From Celeribacter baekdonensis (GTDB lineage: Bacteria; Pseudomonadota; Alphaproteobacteria; Rhodobacterales; Rhodobacteraceae), in contig NZ_FNBL01000014.1 in assembly GCF_900102315.1 (NCBI RefSeq), positions 1 to 64,000 of the forward strand: DNA of 64,000 nt, written 5' to 3'. The position numbers and the translations under genes were made by a program. The stretch's first letter is position 1. Each line of letters opens with the position of its first letter. The notes beneath the pieces are model-generated. The model had not been told where the DNA came from and searched no databases. It was given only the letters and a program-made list of their open reading frames with translations. Below, in pieces: positions 52,608 through 62,247 of this stretch.

Positions 52608-54419
52608 TCAGATGGACGACACCGTCGGCCCCTGCGCTGCGGCGACAAGGTCTCGGGTGTAGGGATGCTGCGGATTGCCAAAGACCTCTTCGACCGGACC
52701 CTGTTCGACAATCTCGCCTTTGCACATCACCAGCGTCCGATCACAGACATGGCGCACAACCGCAAGGTCATGCGAGACAAGCAACAGCGAAAACGCCGCC
52801 TCCTTGCGCAACGCGCTCAGCAGTTCGAGAATCTGCGCCTGAACCGAAACATCCAGCCCCGAGACGATCTCGTCAGCAATCAAAAGCTGCGGATTGGAAC
52901 ACAGCGCCCGCGCGATATTCACCCGCTGTTTCTGCCCGCCGGAAAGTTGATCGGGAAAGCGGTCGGCCACCTCTGGCGGCAACATGACCTTGGCCAGCAG
53001 GGTCTTGACCAACTCCGCACGGGTTGCCGCCGAATACGCCCCGCCCCGCCCCTCAAGGGCCTGGGTCACCAGCCTGCCGATCTTGCGACGCGGGTTCAGC
53101 GCCGATTGCGGATCTTGAAACACCAGTTGGACCTTGTCGAAAAAGTCCGCGCGCGGCGCGGTGGCGCGGTCCAGCCCCACCAGCTCAAGCACACCCGTGC
53201 TCACGTCCTCAAGGCCGACAATCAACTTGGTCAGGCTGCTTTTGCCCGATCCGCTTTCCCCTACGATGCCGACGAATTCGCCTTCACGCACGTCAAAATC
53301 CAACCCGCGCAGCGCATGAACCTCGCGCACGCGCCCAAGCCAGTCGTGCTGGCGATAGGCTTTGCCCAGCCCCGTCGCCCGCAGCACAAGCTTTTCGCCC
53401 AGCCTTCCCGCCGCCGTCCCGGTTGGGGCCTCGACAGCGGTGATCAACCCGGTGCGCTCGGGCCAGTGACAGGCACTTTTGTGCTCTGTCCCGACACCAT
53501 CCAGCGCCGGTCTGGTGCTGTGACACTGATCCTCTGCCAGCGGACAGCGCAGCGCAAATTCACAGCCCGGCATTTGCATGCGATCCACCGGCCCCGGCAT
53601 CGTTCCGGGCAGGATCATCAACTGTGCCTTCGGCCCCGACAGGTTCGGCGTCGCAAGATTGAGACATCTGGAATACGGGTGCATCGGCGCATGAATGATG
53701 CGCTCCGCCGCACCCGTTTCAACAATCCGCCCCGCATATAGCACCGATACATCGTCGCAGACATCGGCGGCGAGTTGCAGATCATGGGTGATGAAAAGCA
53801 CTGCGGTGTTGTGGGCCGCGCGGGTGCGGGCGATCAACTCGACCACCTTTTTCTGGATCGTGACATCCAGTGCCGTCGTCGGCTCATCGGCAATCACCAG
53901 CCGCGGATTTGACGCAAAGGCCATCGCGATCAGGACCCTTTGCAACATGCCGCCCGACAACTGGTGCGGATAGCTTTGCAGCAAGTCCCAAGGTCGATCC
54001 AGCCCGACCTCGGTGAACAATTCGACCGCACGCTCCTGACGTGTCTTGGCGGTCCGCAACCCGATTCTGGCAAGGTGGTGACAGACCTGATGGCCAATGG
54101 TCAGACTGGGGTTCAGCGCGCTCATCGGTTCCTGCGGAATAAAACCGATATCGCGCCCAAGCAGGTCGCGGCGTGTTCTGGCGTTCATATCCGTCAGCGT
54201 CAGCCCGTCGAATTCAATCGCACCGCGTGAAATCTCCAGCCCCTGCGGCAGGGTGTCGGCGATGGCGCTGCCGATCATCGACTTGCCCGCCCCGGATTCT
54301 CCGATCACGCCGTGAATCCGCCCCGCACGGATTGTCAGATCAATCCCGTTCAGAATATTGTGCCCCGTCATCAGCGAAATTTCGAGGCTCTTGATACGAA
54401 GGATGTCATGCTCGGTCAT
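52608..54419 (-). CDS. Dipeptide/oligopeptide-type ABC transporter double ATPase (DppD-DppF fusion)
   Basis: A single 603-aa protein with two complete ATPase domains. The first (about 1-260) has Walker A GESGAGKS, signature LSGGMLQR and Walker B LVIADEPTTALDV. Next comes the oligopeptide-type C-terminal segment with Cys residues (CEFALRCPLAEDQC). The second ATPase domain (about 335-600) has GESGSGKSS, LSGGQKQR and LLIADEIVSGLDV. It replaces separate DppD and DppF and energises DppBC. It follows dppC by 3 bases. Confidence 0.92.
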   Translation of the reverse strand: MTEHDILRIKSLEISLMTGHNILNGIDLTIRAGRIHGVIGESGAGKSMIGSAIADTLPQGLEISRGAIEFDGLTLTDMNARTRRDLLGRDIGFIPQEPMSALNPSLTIGHQVCHHLARIGLRTAKTRQERAVELFTEVGLDRPWDLLQSYPHQLSGGMLQRVLIAMAFASNPRLVIADEPTTALDVTIQKKVVELIARTRAAHNTAVLFITHDLQLAADVCDDVSVLYAGRIVETGAAERIIHAPMHPYSRCLNLATPNLSGPKAQLMILPGTMPGPVDRMQMPGCEFALRCPLAEDQCHSTRPALDGVGTEHKSACHWPERTGLITAVEAPTGTAAGRLGEKLVLRATGLGKAYRQHDWLGRVREVHALRGLDFDVREGEFVGIVGESGSGKSSLTKLIVGLEDVSTGVLELVGLDRATAPRADFFDKVQLVFQDPQSALNPRRKIGRLVTQALEGRGGAYSAATRAELVKTLLAKVMLPPEVADRFPDQLSGGQKQRVNIARALCSNPQLLIADEIVSGLDVSVQAQILELLSALRKEAAFSLLLVSHDLAVVRHVCDRTLVMCKGEIVEQGPVEEVFGNPQHPYTRDLVAAAQGPTVSSI

Positions 54420-54422
54420 GCC

Positions 54423-55280
54423 TCAGGCGCTCCGCTGTGCTGTGTGGCGCGGATCAAGCGTGCGCCGCAGCCCGTCGCCGAAAAGGTTAAAGCTCAGAAC
54501 CGTCAGGAAAATCGCAAAGATCGGCAGCGCAAGCCCCCAGGGCGCGTAATACATGTCAATCCGAGCATCCGCGATCATCTGGCCCCAGGCCGGCACATCC
54601 GATGGCACCCCCATCGCCACGAAGGACAGGATTGCCTCGACCACAACCGAGATTCCCATTTGCAGGCTCAACAGCGTAATCAGCATCGGCAGGGTCGCCG
54701 GAAAAATCTCTCTTATGATGACGCGGAAATGGGAAAACCCGATCAGTCGCGCAAAGGCCACGTAATCCTGCCCCCGTGCCACCTGCACCTCGCTGCGCAG
54801 GACACGGCAGAACCGCGTCCAGTCGACCAGAACAATTGCCAGGATCACCTTGTCGATACCGATGCCAAGCCCGGTGATCAGCAACATCGACAACACGACC
54901 GGCGGGAACGACAACCAGATCTCGACCGTGCGGCTGATGATCCAGTCGACCCAGCCGCCGAAATAACCCGCCAGATGGGCAAAGAACGCCCCCAGCAACA
55001 TTGCGCCAAACGACGCCGCCGCAGCCACGGTAACCGCCGTGCGCGCGCCATAGATCAGCCGCGACAGCGTATCACGTCCCAGACTATCCGTGCCCAACGG
55101 ATGCGCCATGGAACCTCCATCCGCCCAGACCGGCGGCGCAAGAATGAACAGCAACTCCTGATCATTGGGATGATAGGGCGCAATCCATGGCGCGAAAATG
55201 CCACAGACCAAAACCAGCAGTGCAACACTGCCACCAATCAAAAGCCCAGGATCAGGCAGGCGATACATTTTTCCCATCAT
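54423..55280 (-). CDS. dppC: Dpp-type ABC transporter permease DppC
   Basis: Permease of 285 aa with an N-terminal membrane helix, the sequence HPLGTDSLGRDTLSRLIYGARTAV cut short here to its key part LGTDSLGRD, and about five further helices. The start at 55280 (ATGATG) overlaps the dppB stop; a longer frame from 55355 lies inside dppB. Confidence 0.9.
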   Translation of the reverse strand: MMGKMYRLPDPGLLIGGSVALLVLVCGIFAPWIAPYHPNDQELLFILAPPVWADGGSMAHPLGTDSLGRDTLSRLIYGARTAVTVAAAASFGAMLLGAFFAHLAGYFGGWVDWIISRTVEIWLSFPPVVLSMLLITGLGIGIDKVILAIVLVDWTRFCRVLRSEVQVARGQDYVAFARLIGFSHFRVIIREIFPATLPMLITLLSLQMGISVVVEAILSFVAMGVPSDVPAWGQMIADARIDMYYAPWGLALPIFAIFLTVLSFNLFGDGLRRTLDPRHTAQRSA

Positions 55281-56293
55281 CCGTTCCTCAGCCGTGGGTT
55301 CAGCAGATAGGCCAACGCATCCGCAATCGAATTGAAGATCAGTGTGGTGGCACAATAGATCAGCGAAATCGCCATGATCACTGATAGGTCCGCCGTCTGC
55401 ATCGCCTTGACCATCAGGTTGCCCAGCCCCGGGAAGGAAAAGATCATCTCGACCAGCAGTGTGCCGCCGAACAGCCCGCCGAACTGCGTGCCCACAAGGA
55501 TGACAACCGGCACAATCGCGTTCTTCAGCGCCTGACCAAACAAGATTTCCCGATCACTCAACCCGCGCAGCCGCGCCTGTTGGATATAGCTTTGCTGATA
55601 GGTATTGATCAGGCTGGCGTGCAGCACCCGCACAATTGTCGGGGAAAAGGCCAGACCCAGCGCCATCACTGGCAGGGCAATATGTTCAAACGCGCTGACG
55701 ATGACCCGGAAATCCCCGGTCAGCACCGCGTCGATCAGCAAAAATCCCGTGTACGACGGCACCTGCATGCCGGGGTCAAGCCGCCCGTTGACCGGAAAGA
55801 TCGGTATCAAGACCCCCAGCAGCAGGATGAAAAGCAGCGCCAACAGGAAATCCGGCAGCGCCATCACCGCCGATGTCACCACCAGCCCGACCGACTCCAG
55901 CGCTGTGCCCCGTACAGCAAAGATCAACAGTCCGCCGGTCATCCCGACGCAAACCGCAAAGATCAGCGCACAGATCACCAGTTCGATCGTCGCGGGCAGG
56001 CGATCCAGAACCACCGCGGCAGTCGACGTGCGATATTGCGCGGATTCACCCAGATCCCCCGTTATCGCCGCCTGTGCCCACATCGAATACTGCGTCCAGA
56101 TCGGCCGGTTCAGCCCCATCGCTTCACGCTTGGCCTCGACCTGCTCGATTGTCGCGGAGGGCGGCAGCGACATCTGCGCCGGATCGACGGGCAGAATGCG
56201 CAACGCACCAAAAACCAGCACCGTCACCACCGCGAAAACCGGCACAATCGCCAGAAGCCTGCGGACAATGACGCGCAGAATAGCAATAAACAA
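55277..56293 (-). CDS. dppB: Dpp-type ABC transporter permease DppB
   Basis: Permease of 338 aa with six expected membrane helices and the family motif RGLSDREILFGQALKNAIVP in the C-terminal half. The proposed start is a TTG at 56293, because AAGGAGG lies 7 bases upstream and the helix begins directly after; a GTG at 56311 would include that site in the coding region. It follows a strong hairpin after dppA. Confidence 0.88.
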   Translation of the reverse strand: MFIAILRVIVRRLLAIVPVFAVVTVLVFGALRILPVDPAQMSLPPSATIEQVEAKREAMGLNRPIWTQYSMWAQAAITGDLGESAQYRTSTAAVVLDRLPATIELVICALIFAVCVGMTGGLLIFAVRGTALESVGLVVTSAVMALPDFLLALLFILLLGVLIPIFPVNGRLDPGMQVPSYTGFLLIDAVLTGDFRVIVSAFEHIALPVMALGLAFSPTIVRVLHASLINTYQQSYIQQARLRGLSDREILFGQALKNAIVPVVILVGTQFGGLFGGTLLVEMIFSFPGLGNLMVKAMQTADLSVIMAISLIYCATTLIFNSIADALAYLLNPRLRNG

Positions 56294-56319
56294 AGCCGCA
56301 CCTCCTTGCACATAAAAGA

Positions 56320-56349
56320 CACGCCATGGCCGATCACGGCCATGGCGTG
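56320..56349 (-). terminator. Stem-loop between dppA and dppB
   Basis: CACGCCATGGCCG (56320-56332) and CGGCCATGGCGTG (56337-56349) form a perfect 13-bp stem with loop ATCA. There is no long T run. It probably protects the dppA message or reduces read-through to the permease genes. Confidence 0.7.
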
Positions 56350-56366
56350 CGGATGATCGACTTGGC

Positions 56367-57893
56367 CTAGCTGATCGTGATGGCCTCTGGCCGGATCAGA
56401 CCGTTGGCCCAGGGCTTGATCTCAATCCCGTTGCGATAGCCAATCGTCTGGATGGCCTGCAAAAGCGGGATCATGGCACCTTCTTCGATCAGGTACTGGT
56501 TGAACTCTTCATAGCCCTTGATGCGCGTATCATAGTCCGGCTCTTTCAGCAGCGGCTTGATCATCGCCGTCACCTCATCCGTGCGATAGGTGGCAAACGG
56601 CAGGTCGGCGTCAAACATGTTCCCGGCAAAAAGCTCGGGATCGCCGGTGCCGTTTTCCCAGACAAACAGCGAGGCGGGGGGCAACTTGCCCGAGGCATTC
56701 AGCTCGTACCACTGCGACTCGGTGATCACAGTCAGATTGGCCTTGATCCCGACCTTTTCCCACATCGTCACAACGGCGCGGGCAATGTCATAATCACCGG
56801 GGAACTGACCGTTTGTGGTGGCAAAATCAAGCGTGACAGGATTGTCCGGGCCAAAGCCCGACGCCGCCAACAGCTCCTGTGCCTTTGCCACGTCATAATC
56901 GAAATGGAAATCGGGCAGAAAACTCGGCATGCCCGGAATGGTGGGTTGGTTGATGGTCACCGCATCCCCGCCGAAAAACGCCTTGGACAGCAGGTCTTTG
57001 TCGACGGCATGATGCGCCGCCAACCGGACGTTGCGATCCGCAAAAACACCATCGGCGCGGATCGTGACATAGATGATCCGTGCAATCGGATTGGTGACCG
57101 CATTCAGGGTGCCGCCCTGTTCCAACCGCTTGACATCACGGATCGAAAGCTCGGTTGCAATGTCCACGGTGCCGGATTCCAACGCGGCCAGCCGGGCCGT
57201 CGGATCGGGAATGATTTCAATGGTGATCTGCTTGGCCGACGGCAGGTCGCCCCAGTAATCATCGCGCCGGGTCAGCACGATACGGCTGTCACGCTGGTAT
57301 TCCGTGAGCACGTAGGGGCCAGTTCCCATTGGGCTGGTCTTCATCTTCTCGGGGCCGACCTTTTCGGCATAGGCTTTGGAAACAACATAGCTTGCGCTGA
57401 AGCTCAGCCATTGCGCCACAATCGGAGAGGGCTTTGAAAACTGCATGACCGCTTCGGTCGGTGAGAGGATCTCAATGTCCGAAACCGTGCCGAATCCCAC
57501 CGCAATATCAAGCTCCTCGCCCTGATTGACCCGCTCGAAAAAGGTATAACGGAAATCTTCGGTGGTCAGCTTCGATCCATCCGAAAAGGTCACGTCGTCG
57601 CGCAGCGTCACGTGCATGCTCATCGCGTCATCTGCCAGAGTCCACTCGGTCAGCAGACCGGGGGTAAGCTTCAAATCGCTAGTCATGTCGATGGGCTGGT
57701 CAAAGACCATCTTCAGAATTGTCTGCGGATCCGGGGACAACCGCTGATTGGGGTCCCAGCTTGCCGTGTCTGTTGTCCACGCAATGGACAGGTTATCGAC
57801 CTCACCCGCAAAGGCAAAATTCGGGCTGACCAGCAAAGTGCCGCCAGCCGCCGCTGCGAGCTTCATGAAAAGACGTCTATCCACACTGTTCAT
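56367..57893 (-). CDS. dppA: Dpp-type ABC transporter substrate-binding protein
   Basis: SBP family 5 protein of 508 aa. A twin-arginine signal (DRRLFMKLAAAAGGTLL) opens the protein, so folded export through Tat is likely. Domain motifs include TDTASWDPNQRLSPDP, LLTEWTLADD, GTGPYVLTEYQRD and GIKANLTV. The ATG at 57893 has AGGGA 8 bases upstream; an ATG 27 bases earlier is possible. The ligand may be a peptide, opine or amine; the adjacent amine-type catabolic genes favour a nitrogen compound. Confidence 0.9.
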   Translation of the reverse strand: MNSVDRRLFMKLAAAAGGTLLVSPNFAFAGEVDNLSIAWTTDTASWDPNQRLSPDPQTILKMVFDQPIDMTSDLKLTPGLLTEWTLADDAMSMHVTLRDDVTFSDGSKLTTEDFRYTFFERVNQGEELDIAVGFGTVSDIEILSPTEAVMQFSKPSPIVAQWLSFSASYVVSKAYAEKVGPEKMKTSPMGTGPYVLTEYQRDSRIVLTRRDDYWGDLPSAKQITIEIIPDPTARLAALESGTVDIATELSIRDVKRLEQGGTLNAVTNPIARIIYVTIRADGVFADRNVRLAAHHAVDKDLLSKAFFGGDAVTINQPTIPGMPSFLPDFHFDYDVAKAQELLAASGFGPDNPVTLDFATTNGQFPGDYDIARAVVTMWEKVGIKANLTVITESQWYELNASGKLPPASLFVWENGTGDPELFAGNMFDADLPFATYRTDEVTAMIKPLLKEPDYDTRIKGYEEFNQYLIEEGAMIPLLQAIQTIGYRNGIEIKPWANGLIRPEAITIS

Positions 57894-58067
57894 CTGATAT
57901 TTCCCTATTGATGCATTCATTTTCTTTTTGCTGCCAGTGGCAGATCGTCTTGGGTTTCACCCTGACCCGGACCGGTCGGGAAGATTGCCGGACGCGGGCC
58001 CGGCGCAACTGGTCAAGAACGGTCAGCGGCAATCCGGTCGCCCCCGGTTCTGGCGTCTTGCCTCAAG

Positions 58068-58084
58068 ATTAGGGGCCCCCTAAT
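58068..58084. promoter_or_regulatory. Perfect 17-base palindrome between dppA and the AraC gene
   Basis: ATTAGGGG-C-CCCCTAAT lies between the divergent genes, 174 bases from dppA and 139 bases from the AraC gene. It is a candidate operator for the ABC operon. No T run follows, so a terminator is less likely. Confidence 0.5.
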
Positions 58085-58103
58085 GTGCGGTCTATACCAG
58101 TTG

Positions 58104-58132
58104 AGGCCATTAATTTTGCGAATCAGGCCATT
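58104..58132. promoter_or_regulatory. Direct repeats upstream of the AraC gene
   Basis: AGGCCATT occurs at 58104-58111 and 58125-58132, exactly 21 bases apart (two helical turns). That is the spacing expected of AraC half-sites. A perfect palindrome ATGCTATAGCAT lies just downstream at 58172-58183. No coding sequence is seen between 57921 and 58223. Confidence 0.5.
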
Positions 58133-58223
58133 TCAACACGGTTTAACGCATTCGGTAAAAACACCAAAAACATGCTATAGCATTATTTCACATACAAAGC
58201 AGATTCGAAACAGGACGAATTCG

Positions 58224-59342
58224 ATGCATGCCCAAGACCCAGACCACAACACACACCCCCCGAAGCGCCGCAAGCATCCGGCACCGCAAGAGGCCACCTT
58301 GCGACAGTTCTTTCTGGATCCGATCATCAACGAAATGCGCGGCCCGTCGCTCAAGTGTCGGCATGCCCTGGCCCGGTTCAACCTGAAGCCCGGCAAATCC
58401 CTGAACCCCTACGCGCCCTTTCCGCTGAAATCCTACGTCGCCTTTTTCGAAGAGGCCGCAAAGGCACTGGATCGTCCTTTCCTGGGCCTCGAACTTGGCC
58501 AGAACTTCCGCCTGTGGGAAGTCGGGCCGGTCTATCCGCTGCTGGCCACCGCCCCGACCCTGCGCGAAGCGCTCGCCGTTTTCCTGCGCTTTCAGGCAAG
58601 CTGGCAAAGCCACACAACCAATGACGTCCGTCAGGAGTTCGGAGAAACCAGCTACGGCTATTCCATTGATGACATGACCATTTGGCCGCGCCTTCAGGAT
58701 TCCGAGAATTCCATAGCGGGGTTATGCGCGCTGATCCGCCAGCTTTTTTCCGAACGCTGGAGCCCGGTCGAACTTTGCTTTGAACATGACATCACCGGGC
58801 GTGAGGCCACGTTGGAACGATATTTTCGCTGTCCGGTCAAAGGCAACGCCGCCACCAACAGCATTCTGTTGCGCGACACCGATCTTGATCGCCCCATGCA
58901 AGCCTGGATCAATTCGAACGCGTCAGCACGGGCGATTGTCGAAATGCATCTTTTCGATCTTCTGCGCTCGCCCGAGGGCAGCTTTCGCCCAATCCACGAA
59001 CGCCTGTCACAGCTGATTGATCAGCGTTTGGGGCGCGAAAGCGTCGATTTGGAAACATTGGCAGAGATACTCGGCGTTGCGCCGCGCACCTTGCGCCGAC
59101 AGCTTGGCACCTTTGGGACCAGTTTCAGCGAAATTCTCAACCGCGAGCGCCGCAAAAAAGCCGAGATGCTGCTCAGCACGGGAACAATCAAACTCAGCCA
59201 GCTTGCGGCGCATCTGGGCTATGTCAATCAATCCGCCTTTTCGCGCGCCTTCCGGGACTGGACTGGAGAATCCCCCATCGTCGCCCTGCGCCGCGCGCGG
59301 CGTATCGCCGGAATGACCGAAGACGACGGTCCCGCGTCCTGA
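58224..59342 (+). CDS. AraC-family transcriptional regulator with arabinose-binding-type N-terminal domain
   Basis: A regulator of 372 aa. The N-terminal ligand domain (about residues 40-220: LLATAPTLREALAVFLRFQ, ELCFEHDITGREATLERYF) is of the kind found in OruR-like AraC proteins. The C-terminal AraC helix-turn-helix pair covers about 275-360 (LAEILGVAPRTLRRQLGTFG, LAAHLGYVNQSAFSRAFRDW). The ATG at 58224 has AGGA upstream; the frame open from 58083 would cover the repeats described above. It is divergent from the ABC operon and convergent with the aldehyde dehydrogenase operon, and probably activates one or both. Confidence 0.88.
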   Translation: MHAQDPDHNTHPPKRRKHPAPQEATLRQFFLDPIINEMRGPSLKCRHALARFNLKPGKSLNPYAPFPLKSYVAFFEEAAKALDRPFLGLELGQNFRLWEVGPVYPLLATAPTLREALAVFLRFQASWQSHTTNDVRQEFGETSYGYSIDDMTIWPRLQDSENSIAGLCALIRQLFSERWSPVELCFEHDITGREATLERYFRCPVKGNAATNSILLRDTDLDRPMQAWINSNASARAIVEMHLFDLLRSPEGSFRPIHERLSQLIDQRLGRESVDLETLAEILGVAPRTLRRQLGTFGTSFSEILNRERRKKAEMLLSTGTIKLSQLAAHLGYVNQSAFSRAFRDWTGESPIVALRRARRIAGMTEDDGPAS

Positions 59343-59349
59343 TCCGATT

Positions 59350-60861
59350 TCAGTCGAAAGCCGATGTTTCCAGCCGCATACACACCGCGCGGGGCTCGGT
59401 ATAGGCGTGGATCACTTCGGTCCCGAACTCGCGGCCAAGACCCGACAGTTTGGTGCCTCCGAAAGGCATGGCCAAGTCCAGCACGTTATGGGTATTGATC
59501 CAAACCGTTCCGCAATCGAGCTGTGCAGCCAGAAGATGCGCCTTGTTGATGTCGCGGGTCCAGATGCTTGCGCCCAGCCCATAGGCCGTGTCGTTCGCCA
59601 GCGCCTTGATGTCGCGCGGATCCTGAACGGGCATCGCCAGAACCACCGGCCCAAAGACCTCTTCATGCGCAATCTGCATGTCTGGCCGCCCGCCGCTCAA
59701 CACGGTCGGGCGATAGAAATACCCCCTGCCCGCATCGCGTGCCCCACCGCACAATGGCTCCGCCCCCTCTTCGATTCCTTTGGCCACCAGCGCCGAAACC
59801 CGATCCAGTTGGCGGGCGGAAACCAGCGGCCCAAGCTGAACCAAAGGGTCAAATCCGCTGCCCAGTTTCAAGTCCTGCGCGAGTCGTGCCACGCCCTGCG
59901 TCACCTCGTCAAAGATCGACGCCTCGACCAACAGCCGCGAACCGGCGGTGCAGACCTGTCCCGAGTTCGGGAAAATCGCATTGGCGGCACCGGGTATCGC
60001 CTGATCCAGATCCGCATCGGCCAGCACAATGGTCGGGGATTTCCCACCCAATTCAAGCGTCACCCGCTTCATCGTCCGCGCCGAGGCGGCAAGGATCTTT
60101 TGCCCCGTCAGCGTCGATCCGGTAAAGGCGATCTTGCGCACCAGCGGGTGATCAACCAACGCCTGCCCCGCCTCGTGACCATAGCCGGTGACAATATTGA
60201 CCGTCCCCTCGGGAAACCCGGCTTCAAGGATCAGTTCGCCCAGCCGCAGGGTTGTCAATGACGCCTCTTCCGAGGGTTTCAACACCACGGTGCAACCAAA
60301 AGCAATCGCAGGTGCCAGCTTTTGCACCGCCTGCCCCAGCGGAAAATTCCACGGCGTGATGCCACCCACAACCCCCACAGGCCTGCGCTCGGTATAGGCG
60401 CGATAGGTGCCGCCATCGTCAAAGAACGGGGAAAGCTGAATGTATTCCCCCGCCATTTTGGAACTCCACCCGCCGTAATAGCGCAAGGCATCCATAGCAA
60501 ATTTCATGTCCACATTGCGCGAAACGCCATAGGGCTTGCCGTTGTCCAGCGTCTCCAGCCGCGCCAGATCGTCGGCATCCCGCTCGATCAGCAACGCCAG
60601 CCGTTCCAACAAACGACCCCGGTCCAGCGGGCGCATCTTTTGCCATGACGGGCTTTCATAGGCGCGGTGCGCCGCTTGCACGGCCCGGTCCACATCGGCC
60701 GCCGTCGCCGCAACGACTTCGGCGATCTTTTCTTCCGTCGCCGGATCATGGACCGCGATCAAGCGCCCCTCGATCCCGTCACACCATTGCCCGTCGATCA
60801 GCATCCTGGCCGCGGGGATGCGTACAGCCGACCCGCCCGCTCTCTCGATCATTACATTCAT
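59350..60861 (-). CDS. Aldehyde dehydrogenase family protein
   Basis: NAD(P)-dependent ALDH of 503 aa. Catalytic Glu in LELGGKSP is near residue 270 and catalytic Cys in SGQVCTAGSR near residue 303. The NAD motif is FTGSTLTGQ near 245 and the C-terminal motif PFGGTKLSGLGREFG. It is closest to betaine-aldehyde / gamma-aminobutyraldehyde-type enzymes in general pattern, though the substrate is not readable. It is the last gene of an operon with a DAO-type oxidoreductase, a Rid protein and an OCD protein, and would oxidise an aldehyde made by amine oxidation. Confidence 0.92.
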   Translation of the reverse strand: MNVMIERAGGSAVRIPAARMLIDGQWCDGIEGRLIAVHDPATEEKIAEVVAATAADVDRAVQAAHRAYESPSWQKMRPLDRGRLLERLALLIERDADDLARLETLDNGKPYGVSRNVDMKFAMDALRYYGGWSSKMAGEYIQLSPFFDDGGTYRAYTERRPVGVVGGITPWNFPLGQAVQKLAPAIAFGCTVVLKPSEEASLTTLRLGELILEAGFPEGTVNIVTGYGHEAGQALVDHPLVRKIAFTGSTLTGQKILAASARTMKRVTLELGGKSPTIVLADADLDQAIPGAANAIFPNSGQVCTAGSRLLVEASIFDEVTQGVARLAQDLKLGSGFDPLVQLGPLVSARQLDRVSALVAKGIEEGAEPLCGGARDAGRGYFYRPTVLSGGRPDMQIAHEEVFGPVVLAMPVQDPRDIKALANDTAYGLGASIWTRDINKAHLLAAQLDCGTVWINTHNVLDLAMPFGGTKLSGLGREFGTEVIHAYTEPRAVCMRLETSAFD

Positions 60862-60925
60862 TGTCCGTTACTCCCGCTTTGGACCGGCCCAGGGCGCGAT
60901 CCCTGATTACTGATGCCGAGCGACC

Positions 60926-62218
60926 TTACAGTCGGTCAAACCGATAGGGTGTGGGGTCGACGACCGGCGTACCGCCAGTGATCAGATCGGCCGCCAATTG
61001 CCCCGCCGCCGGAGCGGTGCCAAAGCCATGGCCCGAAAAACCCGAGGCCAGCGTCAGCCCCGGCAGCTTTTCCACCGGTGAGATCACCGGCATCGAATCC
61101 GGCGTCACGTCGATCATCCCCGCCCAGCTTTGCTTGACCACCGCCGCGTTGAACACCGGCCAGGCCTTGCAAAGGTTGCGCATTGCATCGGCGTTCAGCC
61201 CGTGATGAACCGCAGGGTCCATTGTGCGCAGTTGCTCCATCGGCGAACGTGCGTCCCCCGACCAGCGCCGCGCCAGCGCAAGGTCACGCAGGAAATCCCC
61301 GCCCAGCGACACGCGCACATTCTTCCATTCCGCTTTCAAAACCGGCAGATAACGATGCCCGATCATCAGGTGATCCAACATCAAGGGTGCAAAAAGCGCA
61401 CCCCGCTGGGTGATGGTGTAGCCGCCATCGTGCCGCTTGCGGAACGAGAAATCCGCAGCCCCGACGGCAATGTCCGTCGGCCCCTCCATCGCACCGGTGC
61501 GAAACACCGAAGCGACAAGCGGCAGGATCGGCAAGGCCACGCCATGGTTGGCCAGAAAGCGCCGTGACCAAATGCCCCCGGCCAGCAACACCTGATCGCA
61601 CCGAATTTCGCCCCGCTCGGTCATCACACCGCTAATGGGCCCCGCCTGGGTGACAAGCCTGCGCACCGCGCAGTTTTCAACGATCACCGCCCCCTTGACG
61701 ATGGCCGCTGCCGCAATCGCACTGCTGGCCAGCGTTGGTTCTGCCCGACCATCCGAAGGCGTATGAATGCCGCCGTACCAGTTTTCCACACCGCCCGGCA
61801 CCAGCGTGTTGATCTGAGCGGGGCTCAGCAGCCGCGAATCCAGCGACCGCCCCCCCGCTGATCCAAGCCAGCTTTGATGCTTTTCCATCTCGGCTTCTGT
61901 GCGCGCGACATACATGATGCCCGCCTGCCGATATCCCACATCCGCGCCAACCCGTTCCGACATCGCGGCCCACAGCCTGTCCGACTCCACCGACAGCGGC
62001 AGATCGGAAATGTCCCGCCCGGTCTTGCGGACCCAGCCAAGGTTGCGCGAAGACTGCTCTGCGGCAAGACGCCCCTTTTCCAGGACGACAACCGGAATCC
62101 CCCGCTCTGCAAGGCTCAACGCTGCGGTCAAGCCAACAATACCCCCGCCGATCACGACAACGCAGGTCGCCTCGGGGGTATCAAGTGATGTCTGAACAGG
62201 CGCGATAACCGGGGCCAC
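60926..62218 (-). CDS. FAD-dependent oxidoreductase, DAO family
   Basis: A 430-aa flavoprotein with the FAD motif VVIGGGIVGLTAALSLAERG (about residues 21-40) and the DAO-type C-terminus (ASGFSGHGFGTAPAAGQLAADLI). It resembles putrescine/glutamylputrescine- and sarcosine-type oxidases that convert an amine to an imine. The proposed start is GTG at 62218, with AAGGA 8 bases upstream. It lies 29 bases after the Rid gene, which fits imine handling. Confidence 0.87.
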   Translation of the reverse strand: MAPVIAPVQTSLDTPEATCVVVIGGGIVGLTAALSLAERGIPVVVLEKGRLAAEQSSRNLGWVRKTGRDISDLPLSVESDRLWAAMSERVGADVGYRQAGIMYVARTEAEMEKHQSWLGSAGGRSLDSRLLSPAQINTLVPGGVENWYGGIHTPSDGRAEPTLASSAIAAAAIVKGAVIVENCAVRRLVTQAGPISGVMTERGEIRCDQVLLAGGIWSRRFLANHGVALPILPLVASVFRTGAMEGPTDIAVGAADFSFRKRHDGGYTITQRGALFAPLMLDHLMIGHRYLPVLKAEWKNVRVSLGGDFLRDLALARRWSGDARSPMEQLRTMDPAVHHGLNADAMRNLCKAWPVFNAAVVKQSWAGMIDVTPDSMPVISPVEKLPGLTLASGFSGHGFGTAPAAGQLAADLITGGTPVVDPTPYRFDRL

Positions 62219-62247
62219 AATCCTAATCCTTGAATACTTGCATCTGG

